A stretch of 64,000 bases of DNA, taken from assembly GCA_030528565.1 (NCBI GenBank), contig JAUMYP010000009.1, forward strand, positions 1-64,000. Direction: 5' to 3'. Each line of letters opens with the position of its first letter. Positions within the stretch are counted from its first letter, which is position 1. The position numbers and the translations under genes were made by a program. This stretch comes from Pseudomonadota bacterium (GTDB taxonomy: Bacteria; Pseudomonadota; Gammaproteobacteria; Xanthomonadales; Xanthomonadaceae). The notes beneath the pieces are model-generated. The model had not been told where the DNA came from. It saw only the letters and a program-made list of their open reading frames with translations, and did not search any database. Positions 22,580 to 32,700 of the stretch are shown in pieces.

Positions 22580-23079
22580 GGGTGATATACCTCGTGCGGT
22601 TCGATGGGCGCGTCGAGGATTTCCAACGCTCGCTCCTGCGTCAGCACCCCTAGCGCTACAAACTGCATCACGCCAGCCCGCGTCTCCGGGCGCTGCGGGT
22701 TCACGAACGTCGCTTTTGCGGCGCGTTCGACGTTAACCTGGACGGCGAGCGCAGTCGCCACCTGCTCCGGTGTCATGCCGGGCGTCACCATTGCTTTCTG
22801 CTTGACCGCGATGCGCTCCGGCAAGGTGAACCGCATATCGAAGGCGTAGTTCGACAGAAACGGGCCATCGCCGTCTGGGTTGTTATGCGCCGGTGGCTGC
22901 GGTTCGGGCAGCTCTGGCACTTCGGGCGGTGGAGGCGTGAACACCGCACCGTCGTAGCTCCAACCGATACCGGGCTGCGGGTCAAGATCGGTGATGTCCA
23001 CGCCCTCGGGCCATGTGTCCTCGACCGTGATGACGTTCGTAACCAGTCCATCGCCAATCAGTGCGTAGATACGGGTCAT
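22576..23079 (-). CDS. Tail-fibre-associated protein of unknown function
   Basis: A 167-residue protein. It starts MTRIYALIGDGLVTNVITVED, a beginning common to small phage proteins encoded beside tail fibres, and has a proline-rich linker (PPPPEVPELPEPQPP, about 47-65) and a helical C-terminal half. It overlaps both neighbours by four bases (ATGA), so it is tightly coupled. It is perhaps a fibre assembly chaperone or an accessory tail component. Not identified further. Confidence 0.65.
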   Translation of the reverse strand: MTRIYALIGDGLVTNVITVEDTWPEGVDITDLDPQPGIGWSYDGAVFTPPPPEVPELPEPQPPAHNNPDGDGPFLSNYAFDMRFTLPERIAVKQKAMVTPGMTPEQVATALAVQVNVERAAKATFVNPQRPETRAGVMQFVALGVLTQERALEILDAPIEPHEVYHP

Positions 23080-24197
23080 TCGGCAGCCTCCCACCAAGTG
23101 ACGATGCAGATGCCTGCCGAGCCGCCAGACATATTCGAATCCATAACTCCAAAACCACCTTGTCCTGTGTTTTTTGGAGTGTTGAACGCGTTCGTAATAA
23201 GGCCGTTTAGCGTGTTTGCGTCTCCTCCAGCCCCATACCCATCAACACCTGCACCGCGCGTCCGTACTAAAACGCCGGCTCTACGCACGACACCTACGCC
23301 GCGAGTAACGCCATCAGTGCGCCCGTACAAAATAAAGTCACGCGCGCCGCCTTTAGCCGACAGCATGTTTCCGAAGTGCGAGTCCCCGCCTTTTTCTCCG
23401 TTTAGGTGGCGGTACCTGTAATTACTGCCACCGGCTTCACTATATGTACTTGTACCACCTGCGCCGATCACGACGCTCTGCGTAGCTGTCACGCCCGATA
23501 AATGCCGTTTAACGACCTCTCCGCCGTCGCCGCCGTAGTAAGTGCCAGCCGCAAGCAGATCGCTATACGTCGCACTATCAGGGCCGTGCACATACGCCGT
23601 GCCGCCTGAGCCCCCCCCCACCAGCAGCACCTCACAATGCCCGCCCTGGGCAATCATGCCCGGCGGCGGTGTGAACGTGCCACTGGTCGTAAAAATCTGC
23701 TGCTTCTGTACCTGCATACCGCCGCCTCCGATTCGTATCCAGCCGCTGTTGTCGCTGTTACGCACATGCAGCCCCATCGGGTGCGAGGTACGCACCCAGA
23801 CCGCGCCTGCGCCAATCGCGCCGGGGTCGGCGTCTCCTGTCACCAACCGGGCGCTGTTCCCCGAATCCCAAATCTGCCGCCACGGGTGGAACGTGGTCGC
23901 AATCCTGTTTCGGACGTACAAGCTGTTGTGGTGCCACGGCGACGCCAGTTGCCAGCCAAAGCTTGCTCCGGCGTTTGATAGCATTTGTGTCCAGTCTGAC
24001 ACTGGCGTGTTGCTCTGACCGGCATGGATGATTGAACCGGCTGCTATCCCCGCGTCATCAGCGTTGCTTGGTAACCAGCCATTGATGGGGGAGCCATCCT
24101 TGACGACCAAACGGCCAGAGAGCTTATGATGGATAGCCTTGATGTCAGCCCCGATGGTCTGCGCCAGCGCAATCAACCGATCGCTTAGCGTCGCCAT
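23076..24197 (-). CDS. Glycine-rich tail fibre protein
   Basis: Protein of 373 residues. Residues 1-30 contain RLIALAQTIGADIKAI, a module shared with the gene upstream. The middle has repeats of fibre-like beta structure. From about 165 the sequence becomes Gly-rich (GGGSGGTAY, GGDGGEVV, IGAGGTSTY, GAGGDAN), as in the glycine-rich C-terminal receptor-binding domains of phage tail fibres. It is likely the distal adhesin. No reverse transcriptase or template repeat is nearby, so it is not a diversity-generating target. Confidence 0.75.
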   Translation of the reverse strand: MATLSDRLIALAQTIGADIKAIHHKLSGRLVVKDGSPINGWLPSNADDAGIAAGSIIHAGQSNTPVSDWTQMLSNAGASFGWQLASPWHHNSLYVRNRIATTFHPWRQIWDSGNSARLVTGDADPGAIGAGAVWVRTSHPMGLHVRNSDNSGWIRIGGGGMQVQKQQIFTTSGTFTPPPGMIAQGGHCEVLLVGGGSGGTAYVHGPDSATYSDLLAAGTYYGGDGGEVVKRHLSGVTATQSVVIGAGGTSTYSEAGGSNYRYRHLNGEKGGDSHFGNMLSAKGGARDFILYGRTDGVTRGVGVVRRAGVLVRTRGAGVDGYGAGGDANTLNGLITNAFNTPKNTGQGGFGVMDSNMSGGSAGICIVTWWEAAE

Positions 24198-24206
24198 ACC
24201 CCCTCC

Positions 24207-24728
24207 TTACTGCTTGGCAGCCGTGTAGGTTTGCACAAGGTCGTGGTCAGGGTTGCCAATCTCCGGCGCGCCAAATGCGCCGATGTTCGAGCGCGCTTGC
24301 TGTTTCTGCGTGTCGTTCAATACCTGCGCTTGGTCATATCGCACCCGGTTGCCAACCTCGGCTGCAATCGTGGCCGCAAAGTTCGGATCGTTATTCAGCG
24401 CCTGTGCCAGCTCATTGAGCGTGTCCAGAGCTGCGCCCGCACCATTGACCAGTTCGTTCTTCAAAGCGACTTTGGCTACCTCGATGGTGTCGTGGATTTT
24501 GTCTGCCGACCAGGTCTTGCTGATGTTGCCATCGCCAGCACTGTCGTCAATCAGTGCAGTGGAGCCAGACAGGCTCGACATGGTGCTGTACAGCTCGTTG
24601 ATGGCGGCGACCAGGCTGGCCTTGGCCGTCGTCGAGAGTGACGACAGGTCGCCATCTGCCAGCTTCAGGGCCTTGATGTCAGCCCCAATGGCCTGCGCCA
24701 GTGCAATCAGTCGTTGTTCCAAAGTCAT
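24207..24728 (-). CDS. Tail fibre N-terminal or connector protein
   Basis: Protein of 173 residues that opens with RLIALAQAIGADIKAL, nearly the same as in the following gene. The ALIDDSAGDGNISKTWSADKI and LDTLNELAQALNNDPNFAATIAAEVGNRV segments are typical of phage tail fibre stems. Those segments are common to many fibres and usually lie just before the C-terminal domain. It probably forms part of the fibre shaft together with its neighbours. Confidence 0.7.
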   Translation of the reverse strand: MTLEQRLIALAQAIGADIKALKLADGDLSSLSTTAKASLVAAINELYSTMSSLSGSTALIDDSAGDGNISKTWSADKIHDTIEVAKVALKNELVNGAGAALDTLNELAQALNNDPNFAATIAAEVGNRVRYDQAQVLNDTQKQQARSNIGAFGAPEIGNPDHDLVQTYTAAKQ

Positions 24729-24751
24729 GTCAGTGTTTTCCCGTGTTGGTG

Positions 24752-25312
24752 TCAGGTCTTGGCAAGGATGTAGTAGGCCAGCGGGTCGGGCGTCAGGTCA
24801 TCCGGGACATACAGCCCGTCATCTGAGCCTCGCCGCAAGCGGTTATCGGTATCGGTGGAGATTCGGGCGCTCACAACTGGCCGCCTCGGGTCGGCCAAGT
24901 CAATCTGCACGCCTACGCCCCCCACCACCGCTTGAATAGGCGCCGCATCTCGTGCACGTTGCTCGGTGAAATACAGATTTGCGCCTTCCTTAAGCCCGGT
25001 TGTGCTTGCATCCGCAAGGTCTGCATTGACAATGGGCGATGCACTCCATGCTGTTCCGCTTTTGCGCACAAAGCCATCGCCACTCAAGTGTTCTACGGCC
25101 TGCACGTTGTCCGGTACTTCTTGCAGCGAGCGCCAATACACTGCGCCATCAATGCCGCCGCCATCGCCACTGCCCGCAAAATCCGAAGCCTGCACCAGCT
25201 CGCCATTCGGCCAGCGCAGGTTCTGCCCCAGCACCGCGCCCTCGGTGGCATCAATGTCCACCACCACATAGCCATTGGGTTTACCCCAGAGCTGGACGCG
25301 GGATTTCTTCAT
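24752..25312 (-). CDS. Tail fibre or tail-spike proximal protein
   Basis: Protein of 186 residues. The segment STTGLKEGANLYFTEQRARDAA is a recurring phage fibre motif. The N-terminal part (VQLWGKPNGYVVVDIDATEGAVLGQNLRWPNGELV) looks like a virion-attachment beta domain. Its ATG overlaps the Rz stop (TAATG). With the next two genes it makes a three-part fibre set. Confidence 0.65.
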   Translation of the reverse strand: MKKSRVQLWGKPNGYVVVDIDATEGAVLGQNLRWPNGELVQASDFAGSGDGGGIDGAVYWRSLQEVPDNVQAVEHLSGDGFVRKSGTAWSASPIVNADLADASTTGLKEGANLYFTEQRARDAAPIQAVVGGVGVQIDLADPRRPVVSARISTDTDNRLRRGSDDGLYVPDDLTPDPLAYYILAKT

Positions 25313-25806
25313 TACTCGCCCCGGTCAGCACGAATCACGGCCTGAAGCCCCCGGACTTGGGCATCACACTCGGCGGCAGCTCGAACAATTCGCGCCGCAC
25401 TTTCTGCTCTGTCTGTGACTCCTGCATCAGGCTCGCCGGTGGTGGCGGCAACGGTGGGCACACTTGGACTTGCCGGACAGCCTTGCCAGCGCTCGCGCAG
25501 CCGGACAGCACCAGTGCGCAAATCGGCAGCCAGCTTTTCAGCGCGTTGTTCTGCATCCTGTTTCTCCGTTTCGTATCTCTGCGCCACCACTTCCAGCGCC
25601 AGCGCATACTCATGCGACGCGGCCAGCGCCGCCTCCAGCGCATCTCGTTCGGCTTGCAGTTCCTGCATCTGCGCCTCTGCGGCTTCCTGTTTTGCCACCG
25701 CACTTGCTGCCTGCCCGCGATACCACAACAGGCCAATCACGGCGGCCAGTAGCAGGGCCAGCAGGGCTTTAATGGCTGCTGTCATCATCATGGGTATGTT
25801 CTTCAT
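25312..25806 (-). CDS. Rz: Rz-like i-spanin
   Basis: Inner-membrane subunit of the spanin complex that fuses the inner and outer membranes at lysis. One N-terminal helix (about 10-30) is followed by a long coiled coil rich in Ala, Glu, Gln and Arg, then DLRTGAVRLRERW and a C-terminal AAECDAQVRGLQAVIRADR, both typical of Rz. Alternative starts exist at 25806 and 25785. The o-spanin gene lies entirely inside it in another frame. Confidence 0.85.
   Translation of the reverse strand: MKNIPMMMTAAIKALLALLLAAVIGLLWYRGQAASAVAKQEAAEAQMQELQAERDALEAALAASHEYALALEVVAQRYETEKQDAEQRAEKLAADLRTGAVRLRERWQGCPASPSVPTVAATTGEPDAGVTDRAESAARIVRAAAECDAQVRGLQAVIRADRGE
25335..25556 (-). CDS. Rz1: Rz1-like o-spanin lipoprotein nested inside Rz
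   Basis: A 73-residue protein in a different frame within Rz. It has a lipoprotein signal with lipobox LSGC (Cys20) and then a proline-rich mature part (CPPLPPPPASLMQ), the standard Rz1 pattern. It should sit in the inner leaflet of the outer membrane and bind Rz across the periplasm. The start at 25556 was chosen as the methionine just before the signal sequence; the frame continues upstream without meaning. Confidence 0.85.
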   Translation of the reverse strand: MQNNALKSWLPICALVLSGCASAGKAVRQVQVCPPLPPPPASLMQESQTEQKVRRELFELPPSVMPKSGGFRP

Positions 25807-26113
25807 GCGGCGGCACTTCAATACCGTGGTGCCGCATTTCAGTTTCCAGCTTGTACACCCGCATCCGCAGCCGATTCATTTTTTCCTCGGCCACAAGGCG
25901 CTTGTTGAACTCCTCATGCAGCCGAGATTCCAGCGTGCGAATGCGCTCCTCTTGCGAAGACAATCGCTCACCCAATTGCTTGTAAAGCTCCGTGAGCGCC
26001 TTGCCTTCGCTGCTGAAAAATCGTCGCCAAGCCATCTGGCCGATAACACTGACAATCCCGCCAGCGGCCATGAATGTTGCGTTTTCAGCCATCGCGCCAG
26101 CCTCCTCAATCAT
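25769..26113 (-). CDS. Candidate holin-like small membrane protein
   Basis: Protein of 114 residues with one moderately hydrophobic N-terminal segment (about 12-30: FMAAGGIVSVIGQMAWRRFF), then a charged coiled coil and a His/Asp-rich tail. The start at 26113 overlaps the endolysin stop (ATGA), and a second ATG at 26092 also has a GAGGAG site. Position between endolysin and Rz suggests a lysis role, but a one-helix holin is not certain; the two-helix protein at 33254 is another candidate. Confidence 0.55.
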   Translation of the reverse strand: MIEEAGAMAENATFMAAGGIVSVIGQMAWRRFFSSEGKALTELYKQLGERLSSQEERIRTLESRLHEEFNKRLVAEEKMNRLRMRVYKLETEMRHHGIEVPPHEEHTHDDDSSH

Positions 26114-26598
26114 TTCACCACCTCCAATGCTTGCGCATACAGCCGCCCCCAGGTGTGCCGATGCGGCTTGCCTGGTCGCCAGTTGCGGATGTAGTAATCC
26201 CACGCGCCCTGCTCATCGCCCAGCTTGGGCAACGGCTGCGGGTCGGTCAGCAGCAACAGCCGGGCAAAACGGGCTGCAAGAATGTCGTCATGCTCAAGCT
26301 GCGCATATGCCGCGTCATAGGTCGCCGGGATACCTGCGGCCTGGCAGGCCTGCACTGCACGCGCACGGCTGGCCGGATGCGTCATCACCCCGCGCACCCC
26401 GCCGCCTTTTTCAAACTGCCAAAAGCCACGGGCAGGGCCACGCACTTGGCGGCGATGGGCAAAGCGTGACTCTTGTAGGCCAATAGCCAGCAGCATCACC
26501 CGCGCCTCGATACTGTCCGGCCAGCCCTTCAGTGCAGGTGCCAACACATGCGCCTGCACCTGCTGTAACGTCAATGGAGTAGGAAGTTGCCTGTTCAT
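26110..26598 (-). CDS. Putative lysozyme-fold endolysin (lytic transglycosylase-like)
   Basis: Protein of 162 residues. The pattern LLAIGLQESRF followed by GPARGFWQFEKGGG resembles the catalytic Glu-Ser and the Gly-x-x-Q/Phe block of soluble lytic transglycosylases, so it may cut peptidoglycan glycan strands. There is no signal peptide, so release would need the holin. The start at 26598 is the MNRQLPTP methionine. The late motif (GGGATTGATTG) lies 28 bp upstream. Confidence 0.65.
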   Translation of the reverse strand: MNRQLPTPLTLQQVQAHVLAPALKGWPDSIEARVMLLAIGLQESRFAHRRQVRGPARGFWQFEKGGGVRGVMTHPASRARAVQACQAAGIPATYDAAYAQLEHDDILAARFARLLLLTDPQPLPKLGDEQGAWDYYIRNWRPGKPHRHTWGRLYAQALEVVK

Positions 26599-26626
26599 GC
26601 CCAGCACTATTACAAGACTGGGAGAA

Positions 26627-26637
26627 CAATCAATCCC
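26627..26637 (-). promoter_or_regulatory. Late motif copy 1 (upstream of endolysin)
   Basis: GGGATTGATTG on the minus strand, 28 bp before the endolysin ATG. A TAATAG box lies 14 bases downstream of it. Confidence 0.5.
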
Positions 26638-26700
26638 TGCTGCTTGCCCACTCATCCACCGCTTTCTCCCAGCGCTGGTTGAACAGCTTGTCAACCGGGG

Positions 26701-29700
26701 CTACTGGCGCATCTGCTCTCGCTCCCGCATGCGTGCCGACTGCGTGGCTGCACGGGTCAGCTTGTTGCGCTCCCTGTAAAGCTGCTCAAGCTCGGCATTC
26801 TTCTCATCGCCGTTCATCGTGCGGCTGGCGTATATCTCCGCCTCGCGCTTGCGCATGTCGGCCAGCTTTGTGCCCTGCCGGTTCAGCTCGCGCACGCCTG
26901 CGTGCATGAAGCCTGCCTTGGCGCGGGTCGAACGCTCACGCCTGCCCAGCAGCCAGGCATATTTGCGCTCAATCCGCGCCGCCGCTTCGTGGTCGCCCTC
27001 CTCCAGCAGCGTCTTTACCCGGCCAGACTGTTTGCGCGCCTGGTCGCGCAGCTCGTAGAAATCCCCCGTCCAACGGGTATTGGCATCCATGCCATCCCCC
27101 CGGTACAGCGCGCCGATGGCCGGCATGTCGCGCAAGCGCGTGGCCGGACGTTCCGGGGCATCCGTCGCTGCACGCACCAGCGCATCGGCAGTGCGCAACA
27201 CATACATGCCCATGCTGCCAAAATAGCCCCGCACCAAGTGCTCGATGCGCTTGGGTGAAATGCCGCCATCGCCATCATCACCGGCCATAGCCTTGCTGAG
27301 CAGGATGGCCGTCTCGGAACTGCGCGGCGTTTTGCGCTCGGACGGCACCTTGTGCTGCTCAAAGGCGCTTTCGATATTGCGCCCCATGAAAATGTTGTAG
27401 TTGAAGAATTGCTCAACCATCGGCCTGGCCATCTGCGGAACCGGGTTCAGCGCCAACGTATCGCTCGCACCGCGCCATGCTGCTTTGAGCGTCTGCTTCG
27501 GGTGGTCGCCACGCTTGCCATCACTCACCTGATACATCAGCGCCGCCAGACTGCGCTCCACTGCCGTGCCCGCAAACAGGCCAATTTCAAACGGTTTGGG
27601 GATGCGGATATGAAACCGTGTGCCCGGCTTGATATGCCAATACATATCCTTGTCCCAGCCATTCAGGTTTTCCCATTCCTCCTCGTATTCCGTCATGTTC
27701 CAGAAGTACAGTACCGCCGTGAACAGCGCGATGGAGGCTAGGCGTGCAGCCACCATCTTGCGCCGCTCCTTGCCGGTCGCCATGCGAAACAGGCGGTAGT
27801 TGCCCTGCAGGCGGGCATTCAAGAACGGCAACGTGCGGATGGCCCATTGCAACACCACGCCATCGCCGTGCAGACCAAAGTCCAAAAAGTCCTTGGCCTC
27901 AAATGCGGCTTCCAGCTTGGAGCCGCCCGCATTCAGGCGATTGCGCGCCAAGCTGATGCGGCTGCCCATTTCCGTCGATTCGGTCAACGCCCGGTACATA
28001 TCCCAGACTCGCTTGGGGTTGATAAGCGTATGCACCACCTTGTCAATCATGGACTCGGGCACGCCATGCTTTTGCAGTGCCCGGCGCGTTGCCCGCTGGG
28101 TGGCATCAAAGTCACCCTGATGGAAAACCCCATCGCGGAAGTAACTGCCAGCCATCATCAGGTCTTGCGCCAGCTCGCTCTCCTTCAGGCTCTCCGCCGC
28201 CCCGCGCAACGTGTCATACATCGGAATGAAGCGCTCACGCGCAGTGGCCGCCGCTTCGCCCGTGTCACGCATCAAGTTACGCGCCAAAAAGCTCGGGTCC
28301 ATCGTTGCGCCCGCCGTCAGCACGCGCTTGAACCAGCCCATGACTTTTATCACGCCGTGCATCTGCAATTCCTCCATCGCGGTGATGGAGCGCAGCACCA
28401 GCGGGTCGGCTACCTCGTAGTACTCCGGCTTGCCATCGCGCATCACCCGCACCACGTTGTCGCCAGTGGGCGCTGTCATCGCCAGCATCCGCGCCATGCC
28501 ATTCAGTGCCGCCCTGGGCATGGCATCAATGGCGGCCTGCGATACACCATTGTTCAGCAAGTGCTGGCGCACCTCGTTGGCAGGCACCAGCACCTTGCCT
28601 ACACTCGGCGACAACTTGGTGAAATACGCATCACCCAACTGGTCAACCGCCAACAGCATGGCGCGATTCTTCATGCCTGAATCAATCAGCCGGGTGAAGT
28701 TCTGCATGATATTGGCCAGCGGGTCACGCAGCGCCGCCTCACCTCCCTTCAGTTGCTTGATGCCCGCCGTCTGATTTTCCAAGCCCTTCTTGGTGCCTGC
28801 GCCGTAGTCGCCCTCCCGATAGAACGGAATGTATTCGGCGTGATCCCACATCGCCCGCATCTGCGGGTTGACAGTACCAGTTTGCTCGGCCAAGTCCAGA
28901 ATGGCGTTCTTCAAGCGCAGGTAGTCTCTGGCAGCCTGGTCAAAGGCCGCTTCATTGCCATCACGCAACGAAAGCCCTGCGGCAATATCCGCATCGCTCA
29001 TCAGGTTCTCACGGCCTTGGCTTTTCAACAGCTGCGCACGGCGCGCCACCATCCAGCCCAGAAAGCCATTCAAGTTGTCCTTTACCGGCGCCAGCGCATC
29101 CAGCAAGCCCGGGATGCTCCGGTCAATCTCCAACACCCCATCCTTCAGTCTGGGCGCGCCAAAGCGCAGCACAGCCTCCATCGTGGATGCGATATTCAAC
29201 ATGCGCGCCGCTACATACGGGTCGTTTTCCAGGTCGATATTGCCGGTCTTGTTCACCGCATCCTTCAGACCGTAGTAACGGTCAAGCCCCCATTGCGCCG
29301 CACGCTCCTTCATACGGGTCATGTCCGGCACTCGCTCAGCCACCCAATCCCTGGCCTTCTGCCAAGTACTGCGCATATCCGCAGCCAGCCCGGCTTTTGC
29401 CATGAAGGCTTCTTGCTCCGGCGTGAGCGCCACAGTGCTCTTCCGCGAGAACATCGCCTCGTCGCGCTCGGCGCGGTACTTGACAAGGTCGCGCTCGGTC
29501 TTCAGACTCTTATTGAAGCCTCTTAGCTCAACGCCGCTACCGGGGAATTGGACCCCGGAGCCTGCGTAAAAGCTGGAGGCTTTTTTCTGGTCGATATACA
29601 GCGGTTTCATGTCGCCACGTTCAACCATCGCCCGCAGTGGCATCGTGCCCGTATCTTTGGCGTAAGCCGTCAAGGCAAGGTGCGCATCTTTTCCCCCACG

Positions 29701-32700
29701 CCCCCCAGTTCCCATCCCCTCCGGCTTCAAAGCAATCACAACCGCTTTGCCACCAATCTTCTCCGGGCCAATCAGGGTCAGATGTCCATCACGCTGGCGC
29801 TCAAACATGGCTGCCGGGTTGTCAATCCATTCCGGCACTTGTTTCCACTGCTCGGCAGTCAGCGGGTGAACCTCGCTACCACGCACAACGGCGTGCCGCT
29901 CCATCAGCATGACGGGAAGGCTTTCATACCCCGTGATGGTGAGCGCGTCCGCCTCGTCCAGCATCTTCACGCCGGGCTGCTGGGGTTTTGCCCCCGCAAA
30001 CAGCGCATCAATCCGCGCCTCATAGGCTGCCTTGGTTTGCGCCTTGCGGCTATACATCGCATCCACATCGGCGCTGCCAGTGTTGCCGCGTTCCGGCAGC
30101 GCATCCAGTACCGCAGCCAACTTGTCGCGGAAAGCTTCCACGTCTTGCAGGTATTGGTTGCTGCCCTGGTCGCGCCAGCCTTGGGTCAGGGTGTTGAGGA
30201 AGTCCAAGAACGCCCGAGCCACGCGCCGGAACAGGCCGCGATTGCGCTCAGCCAGCCGCTGCAAAAACGCCGGGTCGGTTAGCGCGTCGGATACGGCGGC
30301 AGCGGTGAGTTCTTCCGCCACAATATCCATGTCATGCCAGCGTGGCTCCTTCTCTCTCTTGAGCCGCTGTTGGTAGCCGGACAAGTCGCCTTGGCGCGCC
30401 ACCTCGTCCGCCAACTCCCAGTACAGGTCTGGATTGCTCTTGCGCAGGTTGTGCAGCCACTCATGGGCTGCGGTCAGCGTGACCGGGTATTGGTTGTTCT
30501 CGTTGACGTAAGCAGTTCCGTCACCAAAAGTTACACCATTGAAATCATCTACTTCTGGCGTGAGATTTCGGAAAAGAACGATTCGCGTTCCTGTGGCGTC
30601 ATGGAATCTATCCAGTGCATGACGGAGAGCGTCAGGCAGCGCCTCGGCACGAACCTCTCGGATTCGCAAGTGGCCGGGGTGTCCTTCTCGGTCTCGCCAG
30701 CGGTTGATACCCCGCTCAAGTCGGTCACTGTCTGCGGTTTGCTCTGCCGGCAATCCTCTTGGGACACCGTTTTCATTGCCTGGTTGTTGCTCATCTCGGT
30801 TGCTCCTTTTCGGCTCCGATTGTGCCTTGACTGCATCCTCGATATCTACCTCCGCCGGGCGCGGGTCTGCACTCACCGCGTGCGGGTGGTCACGGTGCTG
30901 CATGACTGTGGTAGAGTTCTTTTGCGGCTCGGCCACCGGCTCTGCGGGAGGCGCAGAGTCAGCGCGAACATCGCCGCCAGTCCTCCCGATGTTCGCTGCC
31001 GAGCCTTCAACATCAGGCACATAAGCTGTCATCAGCCATTTCTTCGCCTTCCCGTCCCAATCCAGGCGAACAACTGCCCGCCCATCATCAGACGTCAGGA
31101 CGATGCGATTTTTCCCAGAGCGCCCTGAATCTTTCGACAGGCTCTCGATAAAACCCTGCAAGTCAGAAAGTACCTCGGGATGCTTCTTGGCAATCTTGGC
31201 TAGACCAAAACCGTTTTCGTAATTCTTCGCTGCATCGCCTTCCTTGCCCCATACAAGGTCGATATCCCCTACTTCAGGGTGATGCAACGCAGCTTCCGCT
31301 TCGCCAGTCCGCTGCTGAGCAAGATGCTCAATAGCACCCTGTGCGTCATGGCGGAACTGCCGGAAGATGGGGCCAAACGAACCTACCTCTGCTTGCCCAT
31401 CAGTTGCCTCCAATTCCACATCATTTGGGACGGCTTGGGACGGTTCAATGCTCTGCATCTGCGCCACACTGGCCGCACGCGAGCGGTCACGGTTTTGCAT
31501 GGTGACAGGGCGCTCGTCACTTTGACCCATCTGGCTATGCTTAACCAGCGCCTCACCCCGAAACCCTTGCGGCGCTTCGGTTTTAACCTGACCAGTAAGC
31601 AAACTCCCCGCCGCCACTGGGGTTTCCGGGTTGCTTTCCGGCTGCCGGGAAAGCACATCCCCGGCCAGCATTTCACCCAGCAGGGCTGCATCCAGCTTCG
31701 GTGCTTGCTGGGCAAAGTCCACGCCTGCCAGCGCATCACCAATGCGCGTGGCATCCAGTACCGGCGGAGCCGCATCAAACACCGTACCTGCTGCCAGTTG
31801 GTCGCCCAAGCCCTGCGGCATCGGATTGGCTGCCAATTTTGCCCTGCCTCTTTGCGGCAGGTTGCGCATCAGCAGCGCATCAATGTCGCTGGCATCCTCC
31901 GGCACAATGCCGGGGTCTTTTTGTACGGGTTGCGGCATGGACGGCACATGGCGGATTTCTTCCCGCACCACGTCGCGCCCGGCCAGTTCCTCACCCAAAG
32001 TCAGCAACTCATTGCGCAGCGTGTCGCTGGGTTTGGCCGACTCTGGCGGGCCAGCTTGCAAAGTTTCAACTGCGCCACCGGCTGCCCCCGGCATGGCCTC
32101 CAGGCCAAAGCCAAGCACGAAGTTCTTGCCTGCATCAGCCAATAGCGGCTTGTCGGTGTAGTGGTTCTTCACCGCGCCATCTGCCACTTCGCTCAGGCCG
32201 CCCTGCAAGCCTTCACCCAAGAAGCCGCGCCCTGCGCCACGCAGCACAGCCGTGCTGCCTGCACTGGCCGCAGCACTACGCGCCGCCCCACTGGCAATGC
32301 GCTCAAGCGTCATAGCATTCGACCCCAGTGCCTTGGGGATAAGCGTGTTTGCGGCCGCAGACAGACCAAACGCATTGCTGGCACGGCGGCTGGCTTCCGC
32401 TGCCGTTATCTCGCCACGCTGTACGCGCCCCGCAAGGTCTTGCTGCACCTCATTGGCATTCATGCCGCCGGCCAGTACCGCGCCTCCAAGCACCTTGGCC
32501 GTTGCGCCACCCGGCGTTGCCAGCGTGGCAAATTGCCCTGCCTGTTCCAGCGCAAGACTCAAACCAAACGACGGGTTGCTCAACAAATAATGCGCTGCGC
32601 TTATCGCACCATCAGTCGCATCAAATTCGGCGCGCTGTGCAGCCAGTTTGTCGGATTGCCCGGCTTGTGATGCCCTGACCCCCTCGCTCATCGCCTTGCC

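Noticed and set aside
22136..24728. Diversity-generating retroelement in the tail fibre region
   Set aside because: No reverse transcriptase gene and no template/variable repeat pair near the fibre genes.
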